Positions 34,549 to 43,129 of a stretch of 64,000 nt of DNA are shown in pieces. This DNA comes from an uncultured Arsenicibacter sp. (GTDB lineage: Bacteria; Bacteroidota; Bacteroidia; Cytophagales; Spirosomataceae): positions 12,520 to 76,519 of the forward strand of contig NZ_CAMFHL010000007.1 of assembly GCF_945952095.1 (NCBI RefSeq), read 5' to 3'. Every line of letters begins with the position of its first letter. The stretch's first letter is position 1. The position numbers were made by a program, and so were the translations under genes. The notes under the pieces were generated by a model that searched no databases, was not told the origin of the DNA, and saw only the letters and a program-made list of their open reading frames with translations.

Positions 34549-36909
34549 ATGCTGAACCGCTACCTGCTCCTGTACTTACTCTGTTTTGCCCTGACAACCG
34601 GTGTTGCCCAAAAGCTTCCCGGTCTGCAACAACCGGTCGAAATCATCCGCGACAAATGGGGCATTGCGCACATTTACGCCCAAAACGAACACGATCTGTT
34701 TTTTGCCCAGGGCTATTCGGCCGCTCAGGACCGGCTGTTTCAGTTTGAGCTATGGCGCCGGCAGGCGACCGGTACCGTGGCCGGACTACTGGGCCCGCAG
34801 GAGCTGAAACGCGACATCGGAACGCGGCTGTTTACCTTTAGAACCAATGATCTGGATGCTGAATTACGGCATTATCACCCGCACGGGCCGGTCATTGTCC
34901 GGGCCTTTGTCGAGGGGATCAATGCCTATATCCGCGAGATACTGAAAACGCCGGAGAAGCTTCCTTTCGAATTTAAAGTGCTGAATACCAAACCTGGTTT
35001 CTGGACTCCTGAAGTGGTAATCAGCCGGCATCAGGGGCTGCTGAGCAACATCCGCGAAGAGTTGAACTACGGGCGGCTGGTGCACCTGCTGGGTGAAAAA
35101 AAAGTAAAGGAGCTGCAGTGGTTTCATCCGGTTACCAGAGACGGTGAGCCTGACCTGAAGCTGCATGTCGACGGCGAGGCCCTTTCCCAGCCGATTCTGG
35201 AGCTTTACGAAGCGTTCCGGCTGCCGCTGAAGTTTCAGAAAGAGCAGGGGAAGGTAGGGCTATCAGCGCAGGAAGTACAGGCGTGGTTTGATACCGAAAA
35301 GCAATATGTGGGTTCCAACAACTGGGTGATCGATGGAAACCAGTCGGCGAGCGGGTATCCGATGCTGGCCAATGATCCGCACCGCACCCAGTCGACGCCC
35401 TCGCTCCGGTATTGGGTGCACCTCGACGCCCCTGGCTGGCATGTAGTCGGCGGGGGAGAACCTACGCTGCCGGGCATCTCCATTGGCCACAATGACTACG
35501 GTGCCTGGGGGCTGACAATTTTCGATACGGATAATGAAGACCTTTACGTATATGACATTAATCCCGGTAATCCGGCGCAGTATCGCTACAAAGGCAGGTG
35601 GGAAACCATGCGGGTACGGAAGGAAACCATTCAGGTAAAAGGCCAGCCGGATGTATCGGTCGAACTGAAATATACCCGCCACGGACCGGTCGTGTTTGAG
35701 GACAAAGTCCGCCATAAAGCATATGCCGTGCGGGCAGGATGGCTCGAAAAAGGCTGCGCGCCCTATCTGGCCAGTCTGCGGATGAATCAGGCGAAATCGT
35801 GGACGGAGTTCCGGCAGGCCTGTCTGCTAAGCCGGATTCCGGGCGAAAACATGATCTGGGCCACACGGCCTGCTGCGGGGCGCAAGCCTGAAATCGGCTG
35901 GCAGGCAGTAGGGCTGGCTCCTGTCCGGAAAAACTGGACGGGACTGGTGCCGGTGCCGGGCGATGGCCGCTATGAATGGTCGGGCTACCTGCCCATCAGC
36001 CAGTTACCGCATAAGGAAAATCCGGCCGATGGCGTAATCGTTACGGCCAATAACAACCTGACGCCGGTAGACTATCCGCACCGTAATGCCGTGGGCTGGA
36101 TCTGGTCGAGTCCGTCGCGGGCGCACCGGATCGAAGAAGTCCTCAAAAACGGGCAGCGTAAAACCATGGCCGATTTCATGCAGCTACAGTCCGACTACCT
36201 GTCGCTGCCTGCGCGGACGCTGGTACCGTTTCTGGCCCTGCTGTCGTCACCCGACGATAAAACCGAACGGGCGTTGAGTTATTTGCGCCGCTGGGATTAC
36301 CGGCTGGAGCCGAATTCGGTACCGGCGGCGATGTATGTGGCCTGGGAGGGCCAGCTGCGGCGGTTGCTGTACGAAGAAGCGGTGCCGGAAAAGGCCCGTA
36401 CCTATTTTACAAGCCTGCCCACTAAACGGATGATTGATTGGGTGGTGGCGGCTCCGGTCGCCCGCCGCGACAGCCTGCTGTTAACCAGTCTGACACGGGC
36501 CACGGATGAGCTGGCCAAACGGCTTGGCCCCGATATGGAGGAGTGGCAGTATGGCCAGACCAAAAACAAACACATTACGCTGACCCATCCGCTGAGTGGT
36601 CTGGTGGATGCGGATATGCAGAAAAAAATCAATCTGGGACCGGTGGCGCGGGGAGGCTATGCCGAAACGCCGAATGTGACGGGGCCGGCCCTGAACCAGA
36701 CCCACGGCGCGTCATTCCGGATTCTGGTCGATACCGAAGACTGGGACCGGACAATGGGTATTAACACGCCCGGGCAGTCCGGCGATCCCGACAACCCGCA
36801 CTACCGCGACCTGTTCGGGCTGTGGGCCGAGAACGGGTATTTTCCGGTGTATTTCTCGCGGGAAAAAGTGCAGTCAGCCGCCGAAAAAACAATCCGGCTG
36901 ACCCCTTAG
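34549..36909 (+). CDS. Penicillin acylase family (Ntn hydrolase) protein
   Basis: 786 residues from the ATG at 34549, giving a signal peptide (LLCFALTTGVAQ). The alpha part follows, then a spacer and the beta-chain nucleophile Ser256 in YVGSNNWVIDG, where the precursor should cut itself. LANDPH, a GLTIFDTDNEDLYVY segment and HGPVV are also typical. Family members hydrolyse amide bonds of penicillins, acyl-homoserine lactones or other N-acyl compounds in the periplasm; the substrate is unknown here. Stop overlaps the convergent msrB by 4 bp. Confidence 0.92.
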   Translation: MLNRYLLLYLLCFALTTGVAQKLPGLQQPVEIIRDKWGIAHIYAQNEHDLFFAQGYSAAQDRLFQFELWRRQATGTVAGLLGPQELKRDIGTRLFTFRTNDLDAELRHYHPHGPVIVRAFVEGINAYIREILKTPEKLPFEFKVLNTKPGFWTPEVVISRHQGLLSNIREELNYGRLVHLLGEKKVKELQWFHPVTRDGEPDLKLHVDGEALSQPILELYEAFRLPLKFQKEQGKVGLSAQEVQAWFDTEKQYVGSNNWVIDGNQSASGYPMLANDPHRTQSTPSLRYWVHLDAPGWHVVGGGEPTLPGISIGHNDYGAWGLTIFDTDNEDLYVYDINPGNPAQYRYKGRWETMRVRKETIQVKGQPDVSVELKYTRHGPVVFEDKVRHKAYAVRAGWLEKGCAPYLASLRMNQAKSWTEFRQACLLSRIPGENMIWATRPAAGRKPEIGWQAVGLAPVRKNWTGLVPVPGDGRYEWSGYLPISQLPHKENPADGVIVTANNNLTPVDYPHRNAVGWIWSSPSRAHRIEEVLKNGQRKTMADFMQLQSDYLSLPARTLVPFLALLSSPDDKTERALSYLRRWDYRLEPNSVPAAMYVAWEGQLRRLLYEEAVPEKARTYFTSLPTKRMIDWVVAAPVARRDSLLLTSLTRATDELAKRLGPDMEEWQYGQTKNKHITLTHPLSGLVDADMQKKINLGPVARGGYAETPNVTGPALNQTHGASFRILVDTEDWDRTMGINTPGQSGDPDNPHYRDLFGLWAENGYFPVYFSREKVQSAAEKTIRLTP

Positions 36910-37418
36910 CGGGCGGGTTTGAAGGTCAGGGCGGTTCCGTTCATGCAGTACCGGAGTCCGGTAGGGGCGGGGCCGTCCTGAAAAACATGGCCCAGATGCG
37001 CATCGCAGACCGAACAAAGTACCTCGGTACGGCGGCCGTCGAAGTCGGTATAGATGGCATTCGGGACGATGGGGGCATAAAAGCTCGGCCAGCCGGTGCG
37101 GGAATCAAATTTGGTCTGATCGCTGAACAGCGGGTTCCGGCAGCAGACACATGCGTAAGTGCCTGCCTGATGCAGTGGCGTGAGCGGGCTGCTGTTACGG
37201 CCTTCGGTGCCTTTCTCCCTTGTCACATAAAACTGCGGAGCCGTCAGGAGTTCTTCCCATTCTGCATCCGTTTTCACCACGCGGCGACCATCGGGCGGCA
37301 CCACGCCGGAGCGCTCGAACGCCGATTTGCGGACCGGTTCCGGGTGTAGCCACCGCCAGCCAAGTATCCCGCCAATCAGCAGCAGGCCGGCAATAAGGAA
37401 CAGGTGATTGGCTTTCAT
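36906..37418 (-). CDS. msrB: Membrane-anchored peptide-methionine (R)-S-oxide reductase
   Basis: 170 residues. An N-terminal helix (5-24) anchors the protein, so the reductase domain faces the periplasm. Zinc cysteines are Cys90/Cys93 and Cys135/Cys138; the catalytic Cys158 is in RYCMNGTAL (usually RYCINSASL). It repairs methionine-R-sulfoxide in proteins. The third small cysteine of CVCC (Cys92) is extra. Convergent with penicillin acylase (4-bp overlap). Confidence 0.93.
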   Translation of the reverse strand: MKANHLFLIAGLLLIGGILGWRWLHPEPVRKSAFERSGVVPPDGRRVVKTDAEWEELLTAPQFYVTREKGTEGRNSSPLTPLHQAGTYACVCCRNPLFSDQTKFDSRTGWPSFYAPIVPNAIYTDFDGRRTEVLCSVCDAHLGHVFQDGPAPTGLRYCMNGTALTFKPAR

Positions 37419-37435
37419 GCTTAGGTAATTGTTTC

Positions 37436-37555
37436 AACTCCCCGAAAGTTCAAAACCTTCGGGGAGTTCCGGTTGTGTTGTGACCTTCCAGGAACAAGGC
37501 CACTTGGCGACCGTCCGCGGCTTCGGTTCAAAACTTCCTGGAAGGTCACACAACC
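37436..37555. repeat. Pair of hairpins forming a composite palindromic element
   Basis: First hairpin: AACTCCCCGAA (37436-37446) with TTCGGGGAGTT (37458-37468). Second: arms 37471-37494 and 37535-37555, complementary over 21 bp except for a 3-nt insertion in the left arm; it encloses 40 nt. Both loop regions contain GTTCAAAAC. It lies between the start of msrB and the end of the DUF5686 gene, both on the minus strand, and could end the latter. Confidence 0.7.
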
Positions 37556-37557
37556 TT

Positions 37558-40284
37558 TTAGTTCCTGCCAAACTTAAGCGTTGTCCCCACCCGGAAGCCA
37601 AGGCCTTTGTAGGTCGTATTTTGCCACTGGCTGATGACCTCAACGCGGAAGAACGGCAATACGCCCGGAATCAGGCCGTCGAGTCCGTAACCGACTTCGG
37701 TGTATTGCGGTGAACGCGGCGTCGCCAGATAATGCACAAACAGGTTTTCTTTCAGGCCGACCAGACGGGCCACGGTCAGTTGCGTAATCAGGAATTTGCG
37801 GTGCTCGCTCAGCACGTGGGCTTCGAAAAAGCGTTTGCCGGTACTGTACTGGTAATACGGCAGCATCCGGAATACACTCACCGGGTCACCCTGTTGCAGG
37901 AAAAACTCATTGCCCATGAAATGCTTGAAGTCTGGCGCATACACCCGCTGGCTGGTCAGGAAGGCACCGGCGCTCACATCATAGCTCAGGCGGCTGCGGA
38001 TACCCGTCTCGAACGAGTGGCCGATACGGGCCTGCAAAAAGTCGTAATTTGAGGCTTCGCTGTTGAGCAGGCTGCCAAACGAGCGGCGGTAATTGACCGT
38101 CAGTTCCGGCGCGTCGCGGTTCGTCCGGGTAATTTTCCGGCCGTTGCGGATGTAGTAGTGCGGAGACGCCAGCCGCATGGTAGCCGAAAGGTTCAGGACC
38201 AGGGCCTCATGGTTCGGGAAGGCCGTGGTGCCGATTTCGTTATTCGGGACGCGGTTCGGCGTATACGCGTAGTTTTTCCAGTCGATCCAGGGGTTCAGGT
38301 TTTCGCGGTAATTAGCAACTTCCGTGCGGTTGGCATATTCCAGGCTACCGTTCAGTTTAAGCCGGCCTTCCATCGGTTTGACCGCCACATTGAGCTGGAC
38401 ATAATCCTTCTGGTAGAGCTTCATCAGGTTTCGCTCAAACAGCAGTGTGGTAAACGAGTTCATCTGCGGACTGATCGGATTTTCCGGATTCAGCTGCGAC
38501 ATGAACCGCCCGCCTGTCAGGTCAACCGTTGTGTTTTTGAACGCATAACCAGCCTTTCCGTAGCCGGCAAGCTGTTCACGGCCAAACTGGTAACGGGCAT
38601 TGCCGCCTATATACCAGCGGGGAGTATTAATGGCAGGGTAGACCGTCTTACCGTTGATTTGCCGCCCTTTTGTTGAATCCACCCGTATACGGCGGTAATT
38701 CAGCTGCAAACCGGCCGTGGCGTGGTAGCCTTCAACCGTGTTGTAGTTAATGGTGGTCAGGATATCTTCCCAGTGCAGCGAAGTCGTTTTACTCAGCCGC
38801 CATGTGTTGCCGGTCACCAGGTCAAACGGCGAAAACTTGTGTTTACGGTTCGGGTTTTTCATGCCCGGATTTTCCTTTTTCACGCTGTCGGTTTTAGCCT
38901 TTACCTCGCGGACAATCCGGACACTGTCGCTGCGAACATAGCTTTTCAGTTCGGCCGTCGTCAGCGGCACCGACCGGAGTGAGTCCCAGAACGAACTGGC
39001 CCGTTTGTAGGCCAGCGTGTCAATGCTGACAGAGTCATTCCGTGTAACGGCCACATCTTCCTTCTTTTCTTTCCGTTCCTTGTACTCCTGCTTCTCGTAC
39101 TCACGGACCATTTTCCGCAGGTTCTTTGTCGAAAATTCCTTTTGTTTGGCTACCAGTTCATCCAGCTTTTTGCCCTTGATGTCGCGGTTAGCCAGCACGT
39201 TCGCCGGTTTGTCGATCTTCTCGTCAATCACCTGTACGTCTTCCACAAAAGCCGGATTGATGGTAAAGTCCTTGTAGGTCAGGTTAATGACATACTGACC
39301 GGTAAACTTAGCGCCATAGAACGACCCCTTGGCATCATACCGCTGATTGGTCGGCATCCAGACATTCCGGACAGGGTTGTAAATCTGCTTGATGCTCAGG
39401 TTAATTCCCGGCGGGATATGTGTTTCCAGCTGAAGGCTGTGAATGGCCCAGGTGTTTTCGATGATGTAAATAAAGCCTCTGAACACCCCTTCACCGTATG
39501 ACCGCGGGATGACGTTGATACGGCTGATATCGACGCCCTGCTCGCGGAATGTACCTTCGTATTCAAACTTGTAGTAGGCAAACGCTTTAGGAGACAGTGG
39601 CGACACCACATTGGCCACTTCCGGCTGGTAAAAGCTGCTCTGGTAGAAGCCATTGACAGCCACCTTAACCCCCTGTGTATTACGGTTGGCAATCACATGC
39701 TCGCGGTAGGTATTCGGTTGTTTAAACGTCACTTCCGACACCGATTCGTTCAGGATCGGGACCCCTTTTTTGAAGTTGGCTTCAGTTTCGGCTTCCTTCA
39801 GCTGCTTTTTATACAGGAATTCCATCGGCAGCTCCGTTACGGTCACCGAGGCCTTGGTATAGACGCGGGCGGTATAGCTCTGCACCTGTAGCTGGTGAAA
39901 TTTCGCCTTGGCAATGGCCCTGCGCATGATGGTGTAGGCCGGGTCTTCGTTGCTTGTTTTGGCGTTAACTTCCTGTAGGGTGTACACCTGCTCTTCCAGG
40001 ATGATATCCAGGTTAACAAATCCGTTTTCGATCTCAATAGCTTTCTGCTGACTCTGAAAGCCAAGGTACTGGAACAGAAGCTGATATTTGCCCGGCGCAA
40101 GGGTCAGCTCATAACGGCCTTCTGCATTGGAGATTGTTCCGTTCTGGGTGCCTTTTACCGCGATGGCGGCGTAGGGCAGCGGATCACCGCCCTTGGTTTT
40201 AATCGTGCCCCGGATACCGGTCTGGGCAAGAGCAATGGTTTGAATAAACAGGCAAATACATACGATCGTTAAACGCTGAATCAT
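37558..40284 (-). CDS. DUF5686-family outer-membrane protein with carboxypeptidase-regulatory-like domain
   Basis: 908 residues. A signal peptide (to about 20, TIALAQ) is followed by a CarboxypepD_reg-like domain (about 22-105) with GIRGTIKTKGGDPLPYAAIAV. The DUF5686 pattern then begins with DPAYTIMRRAIAKAKFHQLQVQSYTARVY. A lysine- and glutamate-rich segment near 395-415 (KEQKE type) and many amphipathic strands up to the C-terminal FRVGTTLKFGRN suggest a TonB-independent beta barrel. Function unknown; such proteins are frequent in Bacteroidota envelopes. Preceded by msrB on the same strand beyond the hairpin element. Confidence 0.88.
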   Translation of the reverse strand: MIQRLTIVCICLFIQTIALAQTGIRGTIKTKGGDPLPYAAIAVKGTQNGTISNAEGRYELTLAPGKYQLLFQYLGFQSQQKAIEIENGFVNLDIILEEQVYTLQEVNAKTSNEDPAYTIMRRAIAKAKFHQLQVQSYTARVYTKASVTVTELPMEFLYKKQLKEAETEANFKKGVPILNESVSEVTFKQPNTYREHVIANRNTQGVKVAVNGFYQSSFYQPEVANVVSPLSPKAFAYYKFEYEGTFREQGVDISRINVIPRSYGEGVFRGFIYIIENTWAIHSLQLETHIPPGINLSIKQIYNPVRNVWMPTNQRYDAKGSFYGAKFTGQYVINLTYKDFTINPAFVEDVQVIDEKIDKPANVLANRDIKGKKLDELVAKQKEFSTKNLRKMVREYEKQEYKERKEKKEDVAVTRNDSVSIDTLAYKRASSFWDSLRSVPLTTAELKSYVRSDSVRIVREVKAKTDSVKKENPGMKNPNRKHKFSPFDLVTGNTWRLSKTTSLHWEDILTTINYNTVEGYHATAGLQLNYRRIRVDSTKGRQINGKTVYPAINTPRWYIGGNARYQFGREQLAGYGKAGYAFKNTTVDLTGGRFMSQLNPENPISPQMNSFTTLLFERNLMKLYQKDYVQLNVAVKPMEGRLKLNGSLEYANRTEVANYRENLNPWIDWKNYAYTPNRVPNNEIGTTAFPNHEALVLNLSATMRLASPHYYIRNGRKITRTNRDAPELTVNYRRSFGSLLNSEASNYDFLQARIGHSFETGIRSRLSYDVSAGAFLTSQRVYAPDFKHFMGNEFFLQQGDPVSVFRMLPYYQYSTGKRFFEAHVLSEHRKFLITQLTVARLVGLKENLFVHYLATPRSPQYTEVGYGLDGLIPGVLPFFRVEVISQWQNTTYKGLGFRVGTTLKFGRN

Positions 40285-40440
40285 GTTATGCGGTGTTAGT
40301 GCGATGACAAAATACGACAGAATGATGGTTAAATCATCTACTTTTCAATGAAAGGACGCAGCCCATGGTTGAGCGGAGTCCTTTATCATTAGATGCTGAT
40401 TTAGCCACGCGGGTTGTCTGAGGCGGTTCTTAAAACATGT

Positions 40441-40476
40441 TAAAAAAAAATCCCCGTCTCGGTAAAGACGGGGATC
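40441..40476 (-). terminator. Terminator of the fructose-bisphosphate aldolase gene
   Basis: Stem ATCCCCGTCT (40450-40459), loop CGGTAA, AGACGGGGAT (40466-40475). The preceding nine A's give a T-run on the minus strand, 34 nt after the stop codon. Confidence 0.92.
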
Positions 40477-40509
40477 CTGCAGCGGACTATGTAGCCGCTT
40501 ATATGCCTG

Positions 40510-41589
40510 TTAGGCCAGACGGTTGATGCAGTTCAGGTCTTCGAAAGCAGCTTTCAGACGCTTAGACATGCTTTCTTCGCCTTTACGCAGCCATACGCGC
40601 GGGTCGTAATATTTTTTATTCGGCGAATCCGGACCTTCAGGGTTACCCAGCTGCGATTGCAGATATGCTTCTTTAGCCTGATAGTAATCCTTAATGCCTT
40701 CCCATGTCGACCACTGCATGTCCGTATCGATGTTCATCTTGATGGCACCGTACTCAATCGCCTCGCGGATTTCTTCGCGGCTTGAGCCTGAACCACCGTG
40801 GAATACGAAGTTAACCGGCAGCGGGCCTGTTGCGTATTTTTCCTGGATGTAGTCCTGCGAGTTTTTCAGGATGATCGGCGACAGTTTTACGTTGCCTGGC
40901 TTATATACACCGTGTACGTTACCAAACGCAGCAGCAATCGTAAAGCGGTCAGAGATTTTCTTCAGCTCTTCGTAGGCATAAGCCACTTCAGAAGGTTGTG
41001 TATACAGTTTTGAATCATCGACGTCAGAGTTATCTACGCCGTCTTCTTCGCCACCCGTTACCCCTAATTCGATCTCCAGGGTCATGCCCATTTTCGCCAT
41101 GCGCTCGAAATACTGGCAGCAGATTTCGATGTTTTCGTGCAGCGGCTCTTCCGACAGGTCGATCATGTGCGACGAGTACAACGGCTTACCGTGCAGGTCA
41201 AAATATTTTTCGCTGGCAGTCAGCAGGCCGTCAAGCCACGGAAGCAGTTTTTTGGCGCAGTGATCTGTATGCAGAATCACCGGAACACCGTAGTATTCAG
41301 CGATATTGTGTACATGCAATGCACCTGAAATGCTACCGGCGATAGCTGCCTTCTGGCCTTCGTTTGACAGGCTTTTTCCGGCGTAGAAAATCGCGCCACC
41401 ATTGGAAAACTGAATGATTACCGGTGAATTTACCGCTTTCGCTGTTTCCAGAACAGCATTTACCGAGTTCGTACCCACGACGTTTACGGCCGGTAACGCG
41501 TAGTTGTTTTCGTTAGCGTGACGGAAGATTTCAGAAACGCCATCACCCGTAATAACGCCAGGTTGGAAGCGCGGAGTTACTTCGCTCAT
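40510..41589 (-). CDS. fbaA: Class II fructose-bisphosphate aldolase
   Basis: 359 residues, usual for the class IIA enzyme. Zinc-binding region HTDHCAKK has catalytic Asp109 and His110; the phosphate-binding VFHGGSGSSREEI lies near 263-275. Cleaves fructose-1,6-bisphosphate to DHAP and glyceraldehyde-3-phosphate in glycolysis and gluconeogenesis. Monocistronic, with its own strong terminator. Upstream (41590-41922) lies a repeat-rich gap. Confidence 0.96.
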   Translation of the reverse strand: MSEVTPRFQPGVITGDGVSEIFRHANENNYALPAVNVVGTNSVNAVLETAKAVNSPVIIQFSNGGAIFYAGKSLSNEGQKAAIAGSISGALHVHNIAEYYGVPVILHTDHCAKKLLPWLDGLLTASEKYFDLHGKPLYSSHMIDLSEEPLHENIEICCQYFERMAKMGMTLEIELGVTGGEEDGVDNSDVDDSKLYTQPSEVAYAYEELKKISDRFTIAAAFGNVHGVYKPGNVKLSPIILKNSQDYIQEKYATGPLPVNFVFHGGSGSSREEIREAIEYGAIKMNIDTDMQWSTWEGIKDYYQAKEAYLQSQLGNPEGPDSPNKKYYDPRVWLRKGEESMSKRLKAAFEDLNCINRLA

Positions 41590-41759
41590 AGTAGGTTATT
41601 ATTGTAGAATAAAAAGAAAAACTTTACTAATGTATAGAACGGTGGCTGATGAAGGGTAAATCACTGCAAAGTACTATTTTTTTGGATTACCCCGCTAATT
41701 GTACTTTGTTTACTGTCATACAAAGATTGACTTTTACCTTTGCTGTTCCGGATTGTTAC

Positions 41760-41820
41760 GTGTTGCTGGATGGTTCCGGTTGTTCTGAGTTGCTGGTGGT
41801 TTTGAGTTGCTGGTGGTTCC
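41760..41820 (+). repeat. Imperfect 17-bp tandem repeat
   Basis: GAGTTGCTGGTGGTT occurs at 41787-41801 and 41804-41818, with a diverged copy (GTTGCTGGATGGTTCC) starting near 41762. It lies just downstream of the -7-like element at 41735, so it would be in the 5' UTR. Confidence 0.65.
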
Positions 41821-41870
41821 GGGGCAATTAAAGTATTAACAGGTGATTAGCGGAGGTTGCTGCGCAGCAG

Positions 41871-41918
41871 CCACTCTTTCGCTCTTCAGCCGTGAAACGG
41901 CCGCTCTTTCACTCTTTA
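41871..41918 (+). repeat. CTCTTTC-type repeats before the pseudouridine synthase gene
   Basis: CCACTCTTTCGCTCTTC and CCGCTCTTTCACTCTTT flank a short GCCGTGAAACGGC hairpin. The same units are found at 21384-21459, so this is a dispersed repeat family. Confidence 0.55.
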
Positions 41919-41922
41919 AACT

Positions 41923-42504
41923 ATGTATTACCTGATTTATAAGCCGTACCTGATGATGTCGCAGTTTAGCCGCGAGGGCGATAAGCCGACGCTGGCCGAC
42001 CTGCCCTTTGCGTTCGGCGAAGATGTGTATCCCGTCGGGCGGCTGGATGCCGACAGCGAGGGGCTACTGCTCCTGACGAGTGATAAACGCCTGAATCACC
42101 GCCTGCTGGACCCTAAGTTTAAGCACCAGCGTACGTATTACGCTCAGGTTGAGGGTGAAGTGACTGACGACGCCCTGCAACAGCTGTCGGCAGGCGTAAC
42201 GATTTCGGTCGACGGTAAGGCCTATCATACCTTACCGGCCCGGGCAGTGCGCATCGGCGAGCCGGACTTGCCGGAGCGGAATCCCCCCATCCGGTATCGC
42301 GCCAATATTCCCACCAGCTGGATTGCCCTGACGCTGCACGAAGGTAAAAACCGGCAGGTACGCCGGATGACGGCGGCCGTTGGCTTTCCGACCCTCCGGC
42401 TTGTGCGCTGGGCCATCGAAGGGGTAACCGCCGCCGGAATGCGTCCGGGCGATGTGCGGGAGGTCGGCCGCAGTGCGCTTTTACAGGCTCTGCACATTCG
42501 ATAA
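41923..42504 (+). CDS. rluE: 23S rRNA pseudouridine synthase, RluE/RsuA family
   Basis: 193 residues; the N-terminal S4 domain of other family members is absent, as usual for RluE. VGRLDADSEGLLLL (38-51) has the catalytic Asp42. EGKNRQVRRMTAAVG in the C-terminal part is also characteristic. It isomerises a uridine in 23S rRNA (position 2457 in E. coli). The NadR-like kinase gene follows 21 nt later on the same strand. Confidence 0.9.
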   Translation: MYYLIYKPYLMMSQFSREGDKPTLADLPFAFGEDVYPVGRLDADSEGLLLLTSDKRLNHRLLDPKFKHQRTYYAQVEGEVTDDALQQLSAGVTISVDGKAYHTLPARAVRIGEPDLPERNPPIRYRANIPTSWIALTLHEGKNRQVRRMTAAVGFPTLRLVRWAIEGVTAAGMRPGDVREVGRSALLQALHIR

Positions 42505-42525
42505 TGATTTATAACAACCTGATTA

Positions 42526-43056
42526 ATGGCTATTGATAAACCTGTATTGATCTGTCTGTACGGTCCGGAAAGTGTTGGTAAAACTACGTTGGCCCGTCAG
42601 CTGGCCGAACACTACCAGACTATTTTTGTGCCCGAGGTTGCCCGCGATCTGATTACGTCCAACGACCTTACCCCCGACGATTATGTCCGGATCGGCGAAG
42701 CGCAGACCGCTGCTGTAAAAAACGCAATACCGCTGGCGAATAAATTAGTAATTTGTGATACCGATCTCATTACAACCGAATTGTACGCAGAGATTTATCT
42801 GGATGAAGTACCGCCGGTTTTGTATGAACTGGAGCAGGAGATTACCTATGACCGGCATTTTCTGCTCAATGTAGATGTCCCCTGGATTGCCGACGGGCTG
42901 CGTGATCTGGGGCACCGCCGTCAGGAAATTTACAGGATGTTTCAGGAAGCGTTAATCCGGCGGGGTATCAATTACGTAGATGTTTCCGGAAGCTGGGAAG
43001 AACGCCGGACAATCGTGACGGGAGAAATTGACAGGTTACTCAACAAAGACAGGTAG
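42526..43056 (+). CDS. NadR/Ttd14-like ATPase, probable nicotinamide riboside kinase
   Basis: 176 residues, a single P-loop kinase domain. Walker A GPESVGKTT at 13-21, then FVPEVARDL near 35-43 and a central CDTDLITTELYAE. This resembles the C-terminal kinase domain of NadR, here without the adenylyltransferase and repressor parts. The probable reaction is phosphorylation of nicotinamide riboside in NAD salvage; the window also has nadE. Gap of 21 nt to rluE suggests cotranscription. General AAA_28 kinase is the safer name. Confidence 0.82.
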   Translation: MAIDKPVLICLYGPESVGKTTLARQLAEHYQTIFVPEVARDLITSNDLTPDDYVRIGEAQTAAVKNAIPLANKLVICDTDLITTELYAEIYLDEVPPVLYELEQEITYDRHFLLNVDVPWIADGLRDLGHRRQEIYRMFQEALIRRGINYVDVSGSWEERRTIVTGEIDRLLNKDR

Positions 43057-43129
43057 AAATTGCTGTTTGTCCGCCGGATCATACAACCGTTTCTACATTG
43101 ATCTTGTCTGATATTGAAAGCAAGTAAAG

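Larger units (their letters stand above)
41590..41922. other. 333-bp repeat-rich gap
   Basis: No gene supported. TACCTTTG at 41735-41742 matches the -7 element on the plus strand. It is followed by imperfect 17-bp tandem units with the core GTTGCTGG (41760-41820), then by CTCTTTC-type repeats (41871-41918) up to the ATG of the pseudouridine synthase gene. Confidence 0.6.
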
